Assembly: GCA_029891345.1 (NCBI GenBank)
Contig: CM056995.1
Coordinates: forward strand, 219,816,260-219,880,259
Source of the DNA: Dryococelus australis
Lineage: Eukaryota; Arthropoda; Insecta; Phasmatodea; Phasmatidae
Direction: 5' to 3'
Length of the DNA stretch: 64,000 bases
Below the pieces are notes generated by a model. The model worked only from the letters and a program-made list of their open reading frames with translations, was not told where the DNA came from and did no database searches. How positions within the stretch are numbered: the stretch's first letter is position 1; each line of letters opens with the position of its first letter. This document shows, piece after piece, positions 1 through 11,840 of this stretch. Position numbers and translations under genes: made by a program.

Positions 1-2554
1 TCTTTAAATTTTCAACCATAGTGGGAGGAAATCCAGAAAATCAGATGATAGCAAAATCGGAAGATAGAGTTTGGCATTGCAGCTCTGAATCTATAGTCTA
101 CATTCAAAATGCAATTACACCACTCGATTGCCAAAGGATCAAAGAAAATATTACGTTTAGTGAGGACTGCGAAGCTAGGTTAGGGCTGGGGGAAGGGTGC
201 CATAATTTTGAGTTCGTTTTGCCGCGTCTCATAGCTTCCACGTAGTATAACATTTGACTAGGAGAAGCTACGACGCTCGTTTAAGTTTCAATCGACAGCT
301 CTCGTAAAGATTACTGGATTGCGTGTATAAAAACATTTGTGTGGTGTGGTTATGGTGCAATTGTATTCAAGAGTGCTGTTAGTGCTCAGACCTTGCAAAA
401 GATTGTGCTCCAATCGCAGAGACGAAATAAAAAATATGTTATATTACTGATAAAGTTATCTAGAATTTTATATTTTATACACCCCAAACTTCTGAATTTT
501 AGGGCATATGGCAAACATTTGAAAGATAAAACAACTGAGTGAGTTAATTTCTGCTAACTCAAGCGTTAATAACACAATAAAACTTGTTTGCGATACATTG
601 TCCTAAATAAGTACATAAATTTTTTTAACTAATCATAATGATTTCATCTAGAATATTTTCTTGCTATAAATATTGTCGTTTATTACGAACAATAACCTGA
701 TACTTATTAGTTATGTCTGTTCGCGTAATTCGCTTTGGGGAGTAACAATAATTTCTTATTTCAAAACTGAAATACAATGCCTAAAAAAAAATCAATAACT
801 CTGGATACCCAAAATGTTAGCCCATCGAATGAATAGTACAGTACATTTTAACAAACAACCCAATTTTACAAAATCATTTGAAGGATTCGAGCCCCCAATA
901 GTTTTCTAGAAAATAAATAATTACTGCTTAAAAAAGTAAATGAGTATTTATGCGAGTTGTCATTAATAATACCAGGCAGAATTTAAATACTAGCTGTTGG
1001 TAGTGTTGGAGTGTTGGTGTTTGATGTATTCTGATAGGTGGGAAATTGGTCAATGGCGAATCGTAAGCGGCGGTTCCCGAAAACTAACGTCACAATGAGC
1101 AATTTCGATGACTGGTCAATTTCTCTCGCCGTCTGCCCAAGCGTATATGGTATCACTGAAACACATTTTTATTGGCAGCTAGCTGGCTTTATTCACGTTA
1201 TTGTAGGTTTGGTAGTTGTTGCCGCCAGGCATAGAAAGATTACGTTTAGTAACTGTGGTAGGCATCTGCCACCTACCACAACTAATAGCGGGTGGCGACA
1301 ACACGAAGAACTGCAGCAGCCAATCAGAAATTACTTACCACCAATAATTTGTAATATACTCTCTAAATAATATCAGTTTCATTATTATTACACTATTTTC
1401 GTTTTAGTTTTTATAACTAATGTTATGTATTATAAAATGGTAAATACATGTGGAGGGTAAGCAAAGCTGGAAGTTGCGTTTGTTAGTAGACATAAAAATG
1501 GAACCACAGCCCGGCACTAGCAAATGTTTTCTAAAACGCTTATATGTGAGGCTATTATATTGCTTTCCCTGTAAAAAAAAACTCACTACACGCCACTGCA
1601 CCTAATTATCTACCACCTCTGCTGCCAGTGATTCACCTATATCTGAGGGTTCTTTAGAGGCCCTATCCTCCGCGGATTCTCTTCTCCGTGAATCAGCGGT
1701 AGGTGCGCTACCTTCTGCAGACTGTTATGATTACTTCAACGGCAGGAACAACAAAGTTTCCATGGTTCCTTCTGCGTGCGATGAATTTCCAAGGGCCTCC
1801 TCGATGGGTGGTACAATTAATGCTAGAACTGCAGCAGCATTATTGTCCACGTTTTCACCCGAAGTAACACTCACTTGGACGCTACCATGCCACATTATTT
1901 GTTCCAACCGAGGGGTGGAGTGTTTCACGACGTGAAGAAATTCCATCACCGACCGTTGTCCACTTCCAAGCATGTCCTGTGCCTCTCGAATTTGGCGATC
2001 TTGTCTCGATATGCATACCTGCGACGCCTTTGGGCATGAACCATTCGTTTCCTTTGTTGGAAGTGTCGTTATTCCGGGAGGTTGCTTTTACGCAGTGTAT
2101 CTGAAGAAGAACGCACATTTAAAATTAACGAACTCACCATACTGTATGACAAACACAAACAACACATATTTGACTACTAGTATTATTATCAGCTGTAGTA
2201 GGTAAACATGTATCCATTGAAAAACCTCTACTACATTTTAAAACCAAAAAGTTCTGAAACTGTTAAGACTTCAGATACTTTCCCCGGTTACGCCTAACAG
2301 TAGCCTACTCAAAATGTGCCTGAGAAATAAAAATTGATTTGGAAATCAAGATTCCATGTTCTCATTGACTGGGGTGATTCACAAAGGCAAGGCACACTTC
2401 ATAGTGTGCACAGATAAGATTACATTTATTAAGCAAACACACTCGTGTAACATTCTGTATACAATATACCTTTGGCAGCATTTGCCACTTATATTTTCTT
2501 GTACAGTTATACGTGCTAATTTACATGGCTAAAAAACGAATCAGTCTGTGAATC
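1..2554. other. No recognised gene; unassigned intergenic DNA
   Basis: I see no protein family or RNA gene here. The open stretches at 1038-1370 (+) and 1620-2120 (both strands) are short, have no recognisable motif and lack clear splice context. The segment 1620-2120 is slightly more GC-rich than its surroundings and is open in several frames, so it could be an exon or an old repeat, but nothing decides between these. Confidence 0.5.
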
Positions 2555-2572
2555 AGGTCTCGAGTCGCGCCA
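2555..2572 (-). other. Candidate retroelement primer-binding site
   Basis: Read on the minus strand, TGGCGCGACTCGAGACC begins 2 nt after a CA dinucleotide (complement of TG at 2575). This is the usual spacing of a tRNA primer-binding site after the 3' end of an LTR. If real, the LTR lies to the right (from 2575) and the internal region lay to the left. That orientation conflicts with using the same LTR as the 3' LTR of the gypsy element at 4.9-9.1 kb. The matching tRNA was not identified. Confidence 0.3.
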
Positions 2573-2574
2573 AA

Positions 2575-3493
2575 TGTACGGTGAACTGCTTAGGTAAAAT
2601 TTCATGGTTTTAAAATTCCAGAAGTACGTATTTGTACGGAGATAGATTAGGTTGTTTTTCGAGCGTAAGGTACGTAATGGCAAGATGTGATGTAAAATTA
2701 GCCCTTTCCTCGTCCTACACTGTAAGGAGACGTAAGGTCTCTTTTCCAACGTACCTACGACCAAATTTTCGTACATTAAAACCCCTCCATATTGAAACAG
2801 AAATTGGTTACAAAACTACAAAACACACACACAAGTTCTTTGGAAATGTTCACTATATTTTGGTTCAAAGCTACAATCATTATGGCTCAAAACCCAAAAA
2901 TACAACAAGACTATTGAGAAATACTACAGATACAACATTCATTCCATTTTTATAAACCAGGTATTTTTTCATATCTATCTGAAAAGGACTCGCAATGCAA
3001 TGCAAAAATAATATGTAAAATCACATTTGTTGCTTTCTCTGGCAGTTCTTTTTAAATTATGATATTTTTTTAAATACACTTCTGATCAGAAACGCCTTAA
3101 CAATTGACATTTCAAAATCATCATGCCACTACCCATTTTAGGAATTAAAATTCCTTAGCAACATTTTAACAGAGAATTTTTCTTGCCTTCATAAAATACA
3201 TTAAAATTATATTTACTTATTTTTTTCACAAACCCGTTTTCTAGATGACTCATATGAGTTTGAAAATGTAAACTTCTTCAAAATTATAGGCTATAATTCC
3301 ATAGGAACTCTCCAACAGCCTTAATTTTACCATTGTGAATTAAAGTGCGTTTTATTTCGCTTATTAAACAATATTCTACGTAATTTATGAATACTCTTGC
3401 CATTACAAACTTCTTGTATCGTTTCTTTCATGGAAAGCTAAGTGATGATAGCTTGATAAAAATTCAAGATTTAACAGTTTCGTTTTCTTATCT
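2575..3493 (-). repeat. LTR-like direct repeat, left copy
   Basis: Bases 2701-3493 match 9278-9980 in the same orientation, beginning with a shared CCCTTTCCT block and ending at a shared CGTTTTCTTATC. The copies differ by point changes, and the right copy lacks about 100 bp corresponding to roughly 3073-3176. Because the pair brackets a minus-strand gypsy coding region, the likely reading is a pair of long terminal repeats. Bases 2575-2700 are included only because of the possible primer-binding site at 2555-2572. Exact LTR ends and a target duplication were not found. Confidence 0.6.
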
Positions 3494-4380
3494 GGCTTAG
3501 CTTCAAAATCCAAGTGTGCATACAAAAATTACTTCATCAAGTAATTTTGGACAGCAATTGTTCAATTCTACGTTACTGGCATTATGAGCCCTACATTGTT
3601 AATATGCGACCACTTATCTCAGGCGTGATCTCGTCCCCAGCAGCCATCAGTCTCTGCCAACCTAAGCTGCTGCGGGGACTTAAATACTAAATCAAAACGA
3701 GGGATGAACCACAAGAGGGCGTTACAATATTACCCTAGCCTACAGGAATGAGTTGCTGGTTCCAAGAAGTGATTAAAATGCCACCTATTTTATTTAGAAT
3801 TTCGGTGCGCGCTCCCTATAGGTTCGGCGACGCTAGCGCTCCAGGCGCGAGCATGACGAACTATGGGTGGCTGCCATGTTTCCCAGTCTGTTCCCAGCAG
3901 TTATGTTAGTCGAATGTCCGTATCGGGATCTGCAAGCGAACTTCGCGTATTCGTTACCGTTCGTCGATTTTCACATTGCCAGGTCGTGTACACAGTAACA
4001 GTTAGCTTATAAGTATTAAAAGGTCTTTCACATGTAATTCTCTTAATAATTTTGCCGTAAAAATGATTTTGCATGGTGTACTTTAGCAAGCGGGCGGGCT
4101 GACGGCTGACGCAGCAGGGCGATGTCGAAGCAAAGGGAGACACTAGGGACGTGCAAGCGTCACCGTCTCATCCGACGCCCCTGAAGAACACGATCTCCGA
4201 AGATGCCATGGGTGAGTTGCCAGGAGTCCATCCAAAATGGCCAGTCTTGTGTCAAGCCCCAACACACCATCACTCCAACTTCTCCAGTCACAGGATGCTC
4301 TCCTCCAGCCCCAAACGCTCGAACAAAAGAAGTCGCATGTCACCATCCCGCTATTCTAAAATCCATGAGCTACAGCTTAC
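3494..4380. other. Unassigned segment with a hairpin
   Basis: No gene is recognised. An imperfect inverted repeat lies at 3633-3679 (GTCCCCAGCAGC against GCTGCTGCGGGGAC, loop about 21 nt). From about 3800 the DNA is more GC-rich, and overlapping open frames on both strands (3901-4399) have no family resemblance. This segment sits between the left LTR-like repeat and the gypsy pol region, so it may be a later insertion. Confidence 0.4.
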
Positions 4381-4619
4381 TATGGGCCGTTCACGGTAAA
4401 GTGGGTACTTTTGAAGCACTAGTTACTTTTTTCTTTCAACCAATTTATATCCTTCCACCGCTTGTTAACGTAAGCCCTGCCATGTGAGTAATAAAAACAG
4501 TGTATACATTCATTATACCGAAAACCAAAAGTCCGGGGCCACAACTAAATGTATTTATTGGTTTCAACGTCCAATGGAAACGCTTCAAAATGTGCTCACT
4601 TTACTGTGAATGGCCTATA
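4381..4619. mobile_element. TA-flanked MITE, type A (239 bp)
   Basis: The ends form terminal inverted repeats: GGCCGTTCACGGTAAAGTG at the left and the complement of GGCCATTCACAGTAAAGTG at the right, each bounded by TA. The same termini occur at 28692, 44433, 57789 and 58212. The interior (about 4405-4560) matches, in reverse, the MITE at 23048-23262. There is no coding capacity. The TA flank suggests a Tc1/mariner-type transposase acting in trans. To the right, 4620-4889 holds nothing recognised. Confidence 0.8.
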
Positions 4620-4889
4620 GTAACAATGACATCCACTCTCGTCAATCTCACAAGAACCAAAATGTTTGAGACTAACCACTAGGGATTCGACCCCTAACCT
4701 TGTGCCCCTATCCTTAATTCCTGTACTCGGAAGTTTAGGCTAGACCTTCACAGCCATTTTTTAAATTTTTTTGTACAAGAGCAAAACATCTTACAATCTA
4801 AATGAAGATGAACAATGATGATAATGAGCATGAACTGAGAGTACTGTGGCGCTGGGGGCCAGAACAAACAAAATGTTTGTGAACACAAT

Positions 4890-6096
4890 TCACATAAAAA
4901 TTCTTACACTTCTACACTCAAGTATCACCGTGACTGGTGTTAAAAATTTACGAATAACAAACGGCCCAACATATTTTGGTGCTAATTTTGCGCTGAAATT
5001 CGCAGCTTTGTTACTCAGGTAGTGAGTTTCTAACATCACCTGGTTGCCTACCTTAGCTGATACAGTACCTTGATTTCTATTATATCCTGCAGCAAGTTTA
5101 GAATGATAGCGTTTTAAATTATTTGTTACCTCATCCCACATCACATCTAGATCTTTGCTTTACAGAATCCCAATCAAGAACGTTTAATCCCCGTGCATTG
5201 ATAAGAGGGTGTAATAACTTACGACCAAAGAAAATCTCTGCTGGCACTTTCTTTGTGGCATCACTTACAACGTTATCAAAAGCAAAGTTTAGCTGGTATA
5301 AGGCCACGTCCCACTCTTTATGAGTCCCCATCTGAAAAGACTGTAATGCTATCTTGAGGTTTCTGTTGTACCTCTCCACAATATTCGCCTTGGGATAATA
5401 TGGGATGGTTTGTACCATTTTGATTTGCCAAGAAAAAGCCAAATTCCTAATTTCCCCTGAAACGAAATAAGTGGCATTATCGGTCACAAGATACATGGAT
5501 GACCCAAGTAAGGGTAAAAGGTGTTGACTCGAAATTCTGGAGATTTCTGAAAACTCCATTATTGTTCTCAGTGGGGAAAAAAACACATATTTACTGAAAA
5601 TATCAATTACTACAAGGATGGAAGTAAATCCCGAAACTGTCCTAGCTAATGGCCCGAAAACATCCAAATAAGCTCGTTCCCATGGAAACTTGGCTACTCC
5701 AGCACTATGGGGGCTTACTATTTTTACATTCCGCGGTTTTAAGCGCTGACAGGCTTCATAGTCTTTGACCAAGGTTTCTACCTCCTTAACTAAACCTGGC
5801 CCGAAAAACATTTCCTGTATTCTAGAGATGGTCTTTTCTTGCCCTAAATGTCCGCCAAAAAAGGTGTTGTGGTAGTAATGAAATGTTTGACCCCTTAGTA
5901 CCTTAGGAACATAGAAATTAAAGCTCTGGGTTTTTGGATGGATGCATCCTATCAACCCTTTTCTTACTTCATAAGGCACAGCCTTTCCAGTACATATGTA
6001 AGATTTTATGTCAATACACTCTGGATCACTTTCCTGATGTTGTTTTAAACTGATATTTGTGCGAGGAAAATCCTTCAACACACCTGCCTCCTCCAC
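4890..6096 (-). pseudogene. int: Integrase, gypsy element 1
   Basis: The largest open piece (6096-5131, 321 codons) has the N-terminal zinc-binding pattern (HYYHNTFFGGH followed by a Cys pair in which one Cys appears replaced). It then has the catalytic core: Asp in YLDVFGPL, Asp in LVTDNATYF and Glu in KANIVERYNRN. This is the DD35E layout used to join element ends to chromosomal DNA. A frameshift near 5140 leads to a C-terminal piece (5144-4890) with KYVGPFVIRKF, the GPF/Y module of gypsy integrases. The core is well preserved compared with the broken RT. Confidence 0.92.
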
Positions 6097-6204
6097 CTGA
6101 TCACTTTTATCGGTAATCTTAGGGATCTCTAAATCTACCTTTTTTACCTCTGCGATGGTCAGACACTAAACTGAAACAGATGAGGTTATCTCACCAAATT
6201 CCTC

Positions 6205-7418
6205 CTACATCCACGACAAACAATCAGCAACCCCATTGTCCACCCCTTTGATATGCTTGACCGTAAACCTAAATTTGGTTAGTCTTACTAGCAAACGAGC
6301 TAATCTCCCAGCTGGCTTATTGGTGGAGAGAAACCAGCTAAGGGCCTGATTGTCCGTGTGTAGCTCAAATTGATTTACTTCTAAATAATCGGAATACTTC
6401 ATGCCAAAAAAATCCGCAAGAACCTCTTTCTCATAAGCACTAAATTTCTGTTCCGCCGGCCAGCATATGCTACAGGCACAATATGTTCGTCTTCATTTTG
6501 ACATAGAACTGCCCCTAAGGCTATCGGGCCAGCATCAACTTGAAGGGTGACGGGTTTGCTAAATTGAGGGAGATGCAAAACTGGATGACTGGTCAATTTC
6601 TCCTTAAGCTGGTTAAGCACATTCTGTTGTTCCATTCCCCAGCTAAAGACTACATCCTTTCGTTTTAACGCATTTATAGGTTCAGCAATGCTTGCAAAAT
6701 TTGGTATAAACTTAGCGTAAAAACCAGCAATCCCTAGAAATCTGCGTACTCCACAGAGATTCTTCGGGGCTGGGAAATTTACTATGGGGCGTACTTTTTC
6801 TGGGTCCATCAACAGTTTTCCGTTACTAATTACAGATCCAGAGTATTTTACATAGGTTTAAGCTCATGTTACTTTCTCTGGATTTACAGTCAAACCAGCA
6901 TCTCGCAAAACCAACAAAAATAATTTAAGGTGTTTCAAATGTTCTTCAAAAGTTTCACTATACACTCAAACATCAGAAATGTGTGTGAACAAGAACCCAT
7001 ACTGATATTTACCAAGTACTTGGGAAATAATCTTGGTCATACTCTATGGACCACAATTTACACCCATACGAAGGTGCTTCCACTGGGATTAGCCCCACGG
7101 CGTCACAAATGCCAGTATTTCGCGAGAAGCAGGATGCAGATCGCATTGCAAGAATACAGAATTTAAATCAAAAATATAAAAATATTTAGCCTGACCCACA
7201 TATTGAAATGCAGACTCTATGGTTGGTAATGGGTAACGGTCTACACATATCTTCTTATTAACTTTACGGTAATCACAAATTATTCTGTATTGCCCTGGCA
7301 CATTTTTGGGCAACAATAATACTGGAATGGAATAAAGACTGGCAGAAGGTACTACTATATCCTGAGACTGTAATTCGGATATTAAGGTCTTTAAAATCTT
7401 TAATTTTGGGGGTGCCAC
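6205..7418 (-). pseudogene. pol: Reverse transcriptase and RNase H, gypsy element 1
   Basis: Residues from 7418 down include QYRIICDYRKVNKK and a motif A region reading FDLNSVF. Motif C, expected as Y/F-x-D-D near 6990, is degraded and falls in a stop-rich, shifted stretch, so polymerase activity is lost. The frame at 6812-6399 gives MDPEKVRPIVNFPAP, the thumb/connection (RRFLGIAGFYAKFIPNF) and the start of RNase H (LQVDAGPIALGAVL). The next piece (6402-6205) has ELHTDNQALSWFLS and ends in the ADCLSW motif typical of gypsy RNase H. At least two frameshifts separate the pieces. Confidence 0.9.
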
Positions 7419-7836
7419 ACTGTATGGAACTGATGATACTGGCTACGTATCCTTTAATTGCAACAAAATTGGCTGTTTCACATAATGACCAAGATTAACA
7501 GAAATTACATCAGCAAATTCATTACCTAACTCGGTTAACTAACTTTCACTTTCAATGTTTTCTCTATTAGCAACCTTTTGAAAACAAATATTTTATAGAT
7601 GAAATTGAAACCGAACACATGTTGGCAAAAGTCAAAAATAAATTATTTTGTGTGCACATTTAAGCAGGTCTTTGTTTTACCTAGGAAATCAAGCCCTAAT
7701 AAAACTTCATGAGTGAGTCCTAACAATGTCCTAAAATCTATTTTCCATGAAAATTTATCATGTTTAATTTCTACATTAGCTACACAACTTGAATCTATAA
7801 TTCTACAATTTGCAAATGGAAATCCTAGGATTCCCT

Positions 7837-8136
7837 TTAATGCACTCTAAATAATCCTTTGGGCAATGTGCGCAATAAAAAATTACAAAATTCTCGGCTA
7901 ATCAGGGAACATGTGGCACCTGAATCTAACAAAGCAGCAACAGTAATTTTATCGGCTATTAATATAGGTACATATAACAACCCATACTTTCGTTCAAATG
8001 AAAGGCTGTTTATGCTATGCTTCCCTATTTCTTTTTCCGTCTGTGGACATTGGGATCTAAAATGCCCTTTCTCTTGACAATAGAAACACCGTAAGTCTTT
8101 CGCTCTATCACTATAAGGTCTTCGCTCTACAATCAC
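7837..8136 (-). pseudogene. Zinc knuckle and retroviral-type aspartic protease, gypsy element 1
   Basis: The first 30 residues hold a second CCHC knuckle (CFYCQEKGHFRSQC). After a short linker comes LLDSGATCSLIS, matching the D-S/T-G-A catalytic loop of retroviral-type aspartic proteases. One such loop per chain is expected because the enzyme acts as a dimer cutting the Gag-Pol precursor. The reading frame breaks soon after (about 7837), before the second conserved glycine-rich segment. The stretch down to the RT (7419-7836) is full of stops but lies where the rest of the protease and the linker should be. Confidence 0.75.
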
Positions 8137-8173
8137 TTCCTCTGTTTAAGTACAAGCTGCTCTATTATTTGTG

Positions 8174-9074
8174 TCACCTTATACCTGATTTTCCTGATTT
8201 ACCGGAATATTTACCTGTGTAAGTAACACTATTAACCGACTTTCGATAGTAACAAGCCTTAGCTAAATGATTTTTACGACCGCAGATTAAGCACGTGTGA
8301 TCTTCAACTTTCCTTTCTTCATAGAGATTTTTCTTAACATTTTCTGAGGGTGGAACTACAGCACTGTCCTGCATGGTTCTTTCCACTTCAGTCACCAAAA
8401 TTAACAACTGATGCAAGGTAGTAGGTTGTGAAACAAAAGTGAAAAATCGACTATTTTGGGCAAAAGGTTCAGAAACATTATCTGGGTAAAATAATCTTCT
8501 TAACAAGGTAACCCTAACACTTCGGCTGTCCTGATAATTCCAGCTACGAATTCTTTCATAGAGTTATGCGGCAATTGATGTCGTTCTAACAACCTTAACT
8601 TTAATTTTGTAATAGCAACTTCAATAGCTACTGTCTGAAATATAGTGCCATATAAACAACTTGTGTTCAATTCTCGTCCCGAGCTAACCCAAAAATGGGT
8701 TGCAAGTCCTCCGAAACTTTAAAAATGGCAGCCGCATATACTAGTTGTTTTGCGAAAAAGTCTAACAGTAACACCGTATTTAAAGCTACACAAAAGCAAC
8801 TACAGAAGGTATATTTGTGTCCTTCAACACGAGATTTTTTTTCTACTAAACCTGGAGGCAAATATTTAAATGCCCGTAGAATAGGGCAGGACTCACCCGC
8901 GGTGTCACTAGTTCCTGCCGCAGTAGTTGCATCACCAGCATCTCCTTTTCTAACAATTGCACGTGATTTCACACGCCATTCTGCTATTCCCTCGGCATCA
9001 TTAACTTCTCCTGCCTCACGCAGAATTTGCTGTAAAACAGGCTTGCTTAATGATTGCACCCACCCGGTCGACAT
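8174..9074 (-). pseudogene. gag: gag of gypsy element 1
   Basis: This would be the nucleocapsid/capsid precursor. The start at 9074 is the first ATG about 200 nt inside the right LTR-like repeat, and the N-terminus has a Leu-Ser-Lys-Pro stretch common at the start of such Gags. After about 70 residues the frame is lost. A second open piece (8506-8174) ends with a zinc knuckle of the form C-x2-C-x4-H-x4-C (CLICGRKNHLAKAC), the RNA-binding nucleocapsid motif. The capsid core cannot be followed because of frameshifts. The open plus-strand frame over 8695-9087 is the antisense shadow. The identification rests on the knuckle and the position next to the protease. Confidence 0.7.
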
Positions 9075-9277
9075 GGTTAATTTTTAATTCCCTATCCAAT
9101 TTTCCTAGAAGAAATCTGCCTCTGGACAAGAAAATTCTAACTTGCAAAATTACTCTTTCCTCGAACAACTTGTGTGTTTCAGTATGGTCTGCTGAATACT
9201 ATAAGGTGAAAACTAAGTCAAATTAACCAACCAAACACTCCTGCGTCAAAAGGAAGCACAGAGTTATACAGCCTGAA

Positions 9278-9980
9278 GCCCTTTCCTTCTCCTACACTGT
9301 AGGGAGACGCAAGGTCTGTTTTTCAAAGTACCTACGACCAAACTGTCGTACATCAAAACCCCTCCATATTGAAGCAGAAATTTGTTACAAAACTAAAAAA
9401 AACACACACACTCACAAGTTCTTTCAAAATGTTCACTATATTTTGGATCAAAGCTACAATCATTATGGCTCAAAACCCAAAAATACAAGAATACTGAGCA
9501 ATACTACAGATACTACATTCATTCCTTTTTTATAAACCAGGTACTTTTTCATATTAATTTCAAAAGGACTCACAATGCAATGTAAAAACAATATCTAAAA
9601 TTACATTTGTTGCTGTCTCTGGCAGTTCTTCCAAAATGCTGATATTAAAAAAAAAAATTCTTTGCTATCATAAAATACATTAAAATGATATTTACTTTTT
9701 TTTTTTTTTTTTCAAACTCGTTTTCTAGATAACTCATATGAGTTTGAAAATGTACACGTCTTCAAAATTACAGGCTGTAATTCCATGGAAACTCTCCTAC
9801 AGCCTTAATTTTACTATTGCAGATTTAAGTGCGTTTTATTTCGCTTATTAAACAATATTCTACGTAATTTACGAATGCTCTTGTCATTACAAACTTCTTG
9901 TATCGTTTCTTTCATGGAAAGTTAAGTGATGTTGACAACTTGATAAAAATTCAAGATTTTAACAATTTCGTTTTCTTATC
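9278..9980 (-). repeat. LTR-like direct repeat, right copy
   Basis: This matches 2701-3493 in the same orientation with small differences and one internal gap near 9640. It lies about 200 nt upstream of the gag start of gypsy element 1, where a 5' LTR should be. I did not see a clear primer-binding site in 9075-9277 or TG/CA ends, so the assignment rests on the repeat pairing and position. Confidence 0.6.
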
Positions 9981-11485
9981 GGGTGCGTTATATGTTTTGA
10001 TGTTCTATAGTCTATCTTACGAACAAATACTCTTTCCTCAAAAGTTCTGGTAGTAGTGTTGTATAAATCTGTTTCTTGGCAAAATGTGTATTCCCTCGCT
10101 ACATATGTTTACGAGCACAGTGGCGTCTTGCGATTGAAATCTGTTCACAATGTATAAACACTGTGAGTACAAGATGTTGTAATCTTGCAAGCAGATAACA
10201 CTGCTATGCCATCAGTTGTTTAAGTTTGCAAAAAAAAAAAACGTAGTCCTAATACATTAAAACATCCTATCCTGCATCGTACCGTATAGATTATATATAA
10301 AATTATATGTATTTATATAAATTGATGTTTTCGATATGGTTTTAAGCAACTCGAATTATTTAATCTAGAATAAATTATGTAGTACAGTACTGCTATTCTT
10401 GTGTGAAGTCGCCATTAAAAAAAAAAGCAGGAAAGAACACATTATAACATTCCTTATAGATGATAGACTATGTTTTTGAGGTTTTCAAAAGTGATTACTG
10501 TGCACATAAAGTTTGGCTTATTATTACCACATTCCTATCACCGCGTTAACAACTGGGATCTTAGTGAAGTTAACGTTCTAAGGCAGCATTTAATAGATAT
10601 GGTGGTACTGCTTGCATTGAATGGATGTCTCATCACGTATCAAATTTCAGCTTCAGCATTTTAAAATATGCTTTGATCACTAACTGCAGTGTGGATAAAA
10701 GATTTTTCGCGGGTTGTAAAAGTCATACGCCAATATTGATGCAATTGCCGACTCTTGCGTCTCGTAAGACACCAGTAGTTCATAACGTGGGTTGCAAACG
10801 GCATTAGCTCATTAGAGAGAAGAGAAATTTAAAAAAAAATGCCATAAAGCAGTGTTTATTTAAAATACGTAGTTTAGGTTTATACAGTTGTAAGGAAATG
10901 GGACAGTACAAATAATAACGTACTTCGGAAATTGAAACTTAAAATTTAGTTTCCAAAGCGAGCATAGTTCGAATTCACAATAAAAAGAATGCCTTTCCTA
11001 GAATAATATATCTGTAGATGTCTGAAAGTATCTACATTATTTGTTTGTGTTTGTCTTAGAGGACGAACATGTCAGTTTCGTTTCCGCGAGTGACGTTAAC
11101 ACATGATGCGCGGCATTAAAACAACACGAACCAGTACTTCATAGGATATGCAAAACATTTAAACCGAGGTAGGGTACATGAAAACAAAACTTTCAGCAAT
11201 GAGGCATTACAGTTTATGGGAAGTTTCCGAAGGTTTTTCCCATTCCAAGGACTGGGTTCTTCTTGGGACGTCGGTACTTTTACAAGTAAGTCGCCACACA
11301 GCAACATCACATTAACACCCATTTATTTTCCTTCCAAACTTTCCGTCACAAAAATCATGACGTTTCCGTTAATTACCGCCTGCTCTTGAGGCACATAAGA
11401 TGCATTTTCCTCGAAAATAGCAAACCGAGGATGATATTTCAGTATTTCGGATTAAGTACGCTGTGCATTGCCATAATTGCCTAGG

Positions 11486-11516
<31 letters not shown>

Positions 11517-11642
11517 TAAGGAAAAAGAGCAGACACGCTCACAAGCATGACCACTTGTCATTATTTCCCTTGTAAAACAATCTATACAATTTGCTTTGCA
11601 TCGAGTAGACCCAAATAAAATACTCAACGACTACGAACCTAC
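9981..11642. other. Unassigned; short (TTA)n microsatellite near 11488-11516
   Basis: No protein family or RNA gene is recognised. The DNA is AT-rich with scattered A-runs. A TTA/TAT simple repeat of about 9 units lies at 11488-11516. If the MULE exon to the right is part of a spliced minus-strand gene, downstream exons could lie here, but none could be picked out. Confidence 0.5.
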
Positions 11643-11840
11643 CTGCGTGTGGTGGAACCAGCAGCCGTTTACAGATGCGTTTGGGAATATCGCTCGAAGC
11701 GCTATTCTCATAGCCACCTCGAAGTCTGACATAAACAACCCTGGATTCATTCCTGGAAAAAACTCTTTTACGTACGTAAAAACTAGTTTGTAGTCTTGGC
11801 TGGTCCTTCTGTTCATGATGACATACACAGCCAGATACGG
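11643..11840 (-). CDS. Internal exon of a MULE-type transposase (partial gene)
   Basis: On the minus strand 66 codons are open between a textbook acceptor (TTTTGTTTGCAG, ending at 11841) and a textbook donor (CAG|GTAGGT, intron starting at 11642). The exon is exactly 198 nt. The peptide holds PGLFMSDFEVAMRIA and, near its end, GCWFHHTQ. This is the pattern I know from the transposase core of Mutator-like elements, where the Asp of MSDFE is a catalytic acid and the C-x2-H follows. Host-like splice signals at both ends suggest either an intron-containing MULE or a gene derived from one. Neighbouring exons were not found, so the gene may be a fragment. The open plus-strand frame 11596-11793 is its shadow. 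Confidence 0.7.

Larger units (their letters stand above)
4890..9074 (-). mobile_element. Degenerate Ty3/gypsy retrotransposon 1
   Basis: From right to left on the minus strand come a gag-like start, CCHC zinc knuckles, an aspartic protease, reverse transcriptase, RNase H, an integrase with HHCC and DDE regions, and a GPF/Y-type C-terminal domain. The order PR-RT-RH-IN is that of Ty3/gypsy, not Copia. Frameshifts and stops break it into at least six open pieces, and the RT active-site motif is lost, so it is inactive. The LTR-like repeats at 2701-3493 and 9278-9980 bracket it. Confidence 0.9.

Noticed and set aside
4151-4399. Possible host exon at 4.15-4.40 kb
   Set aside because: Two overlapping plus-strand frames and one minus-strand frame are equally open, there is no domain, and the MITE interrupts the 3' side.
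8695-9087. 130-codon plus-strand open frame over gag
   Set aside because: Antisense shadow of the gypsy gag; composition mirrors the minus-strand gene.
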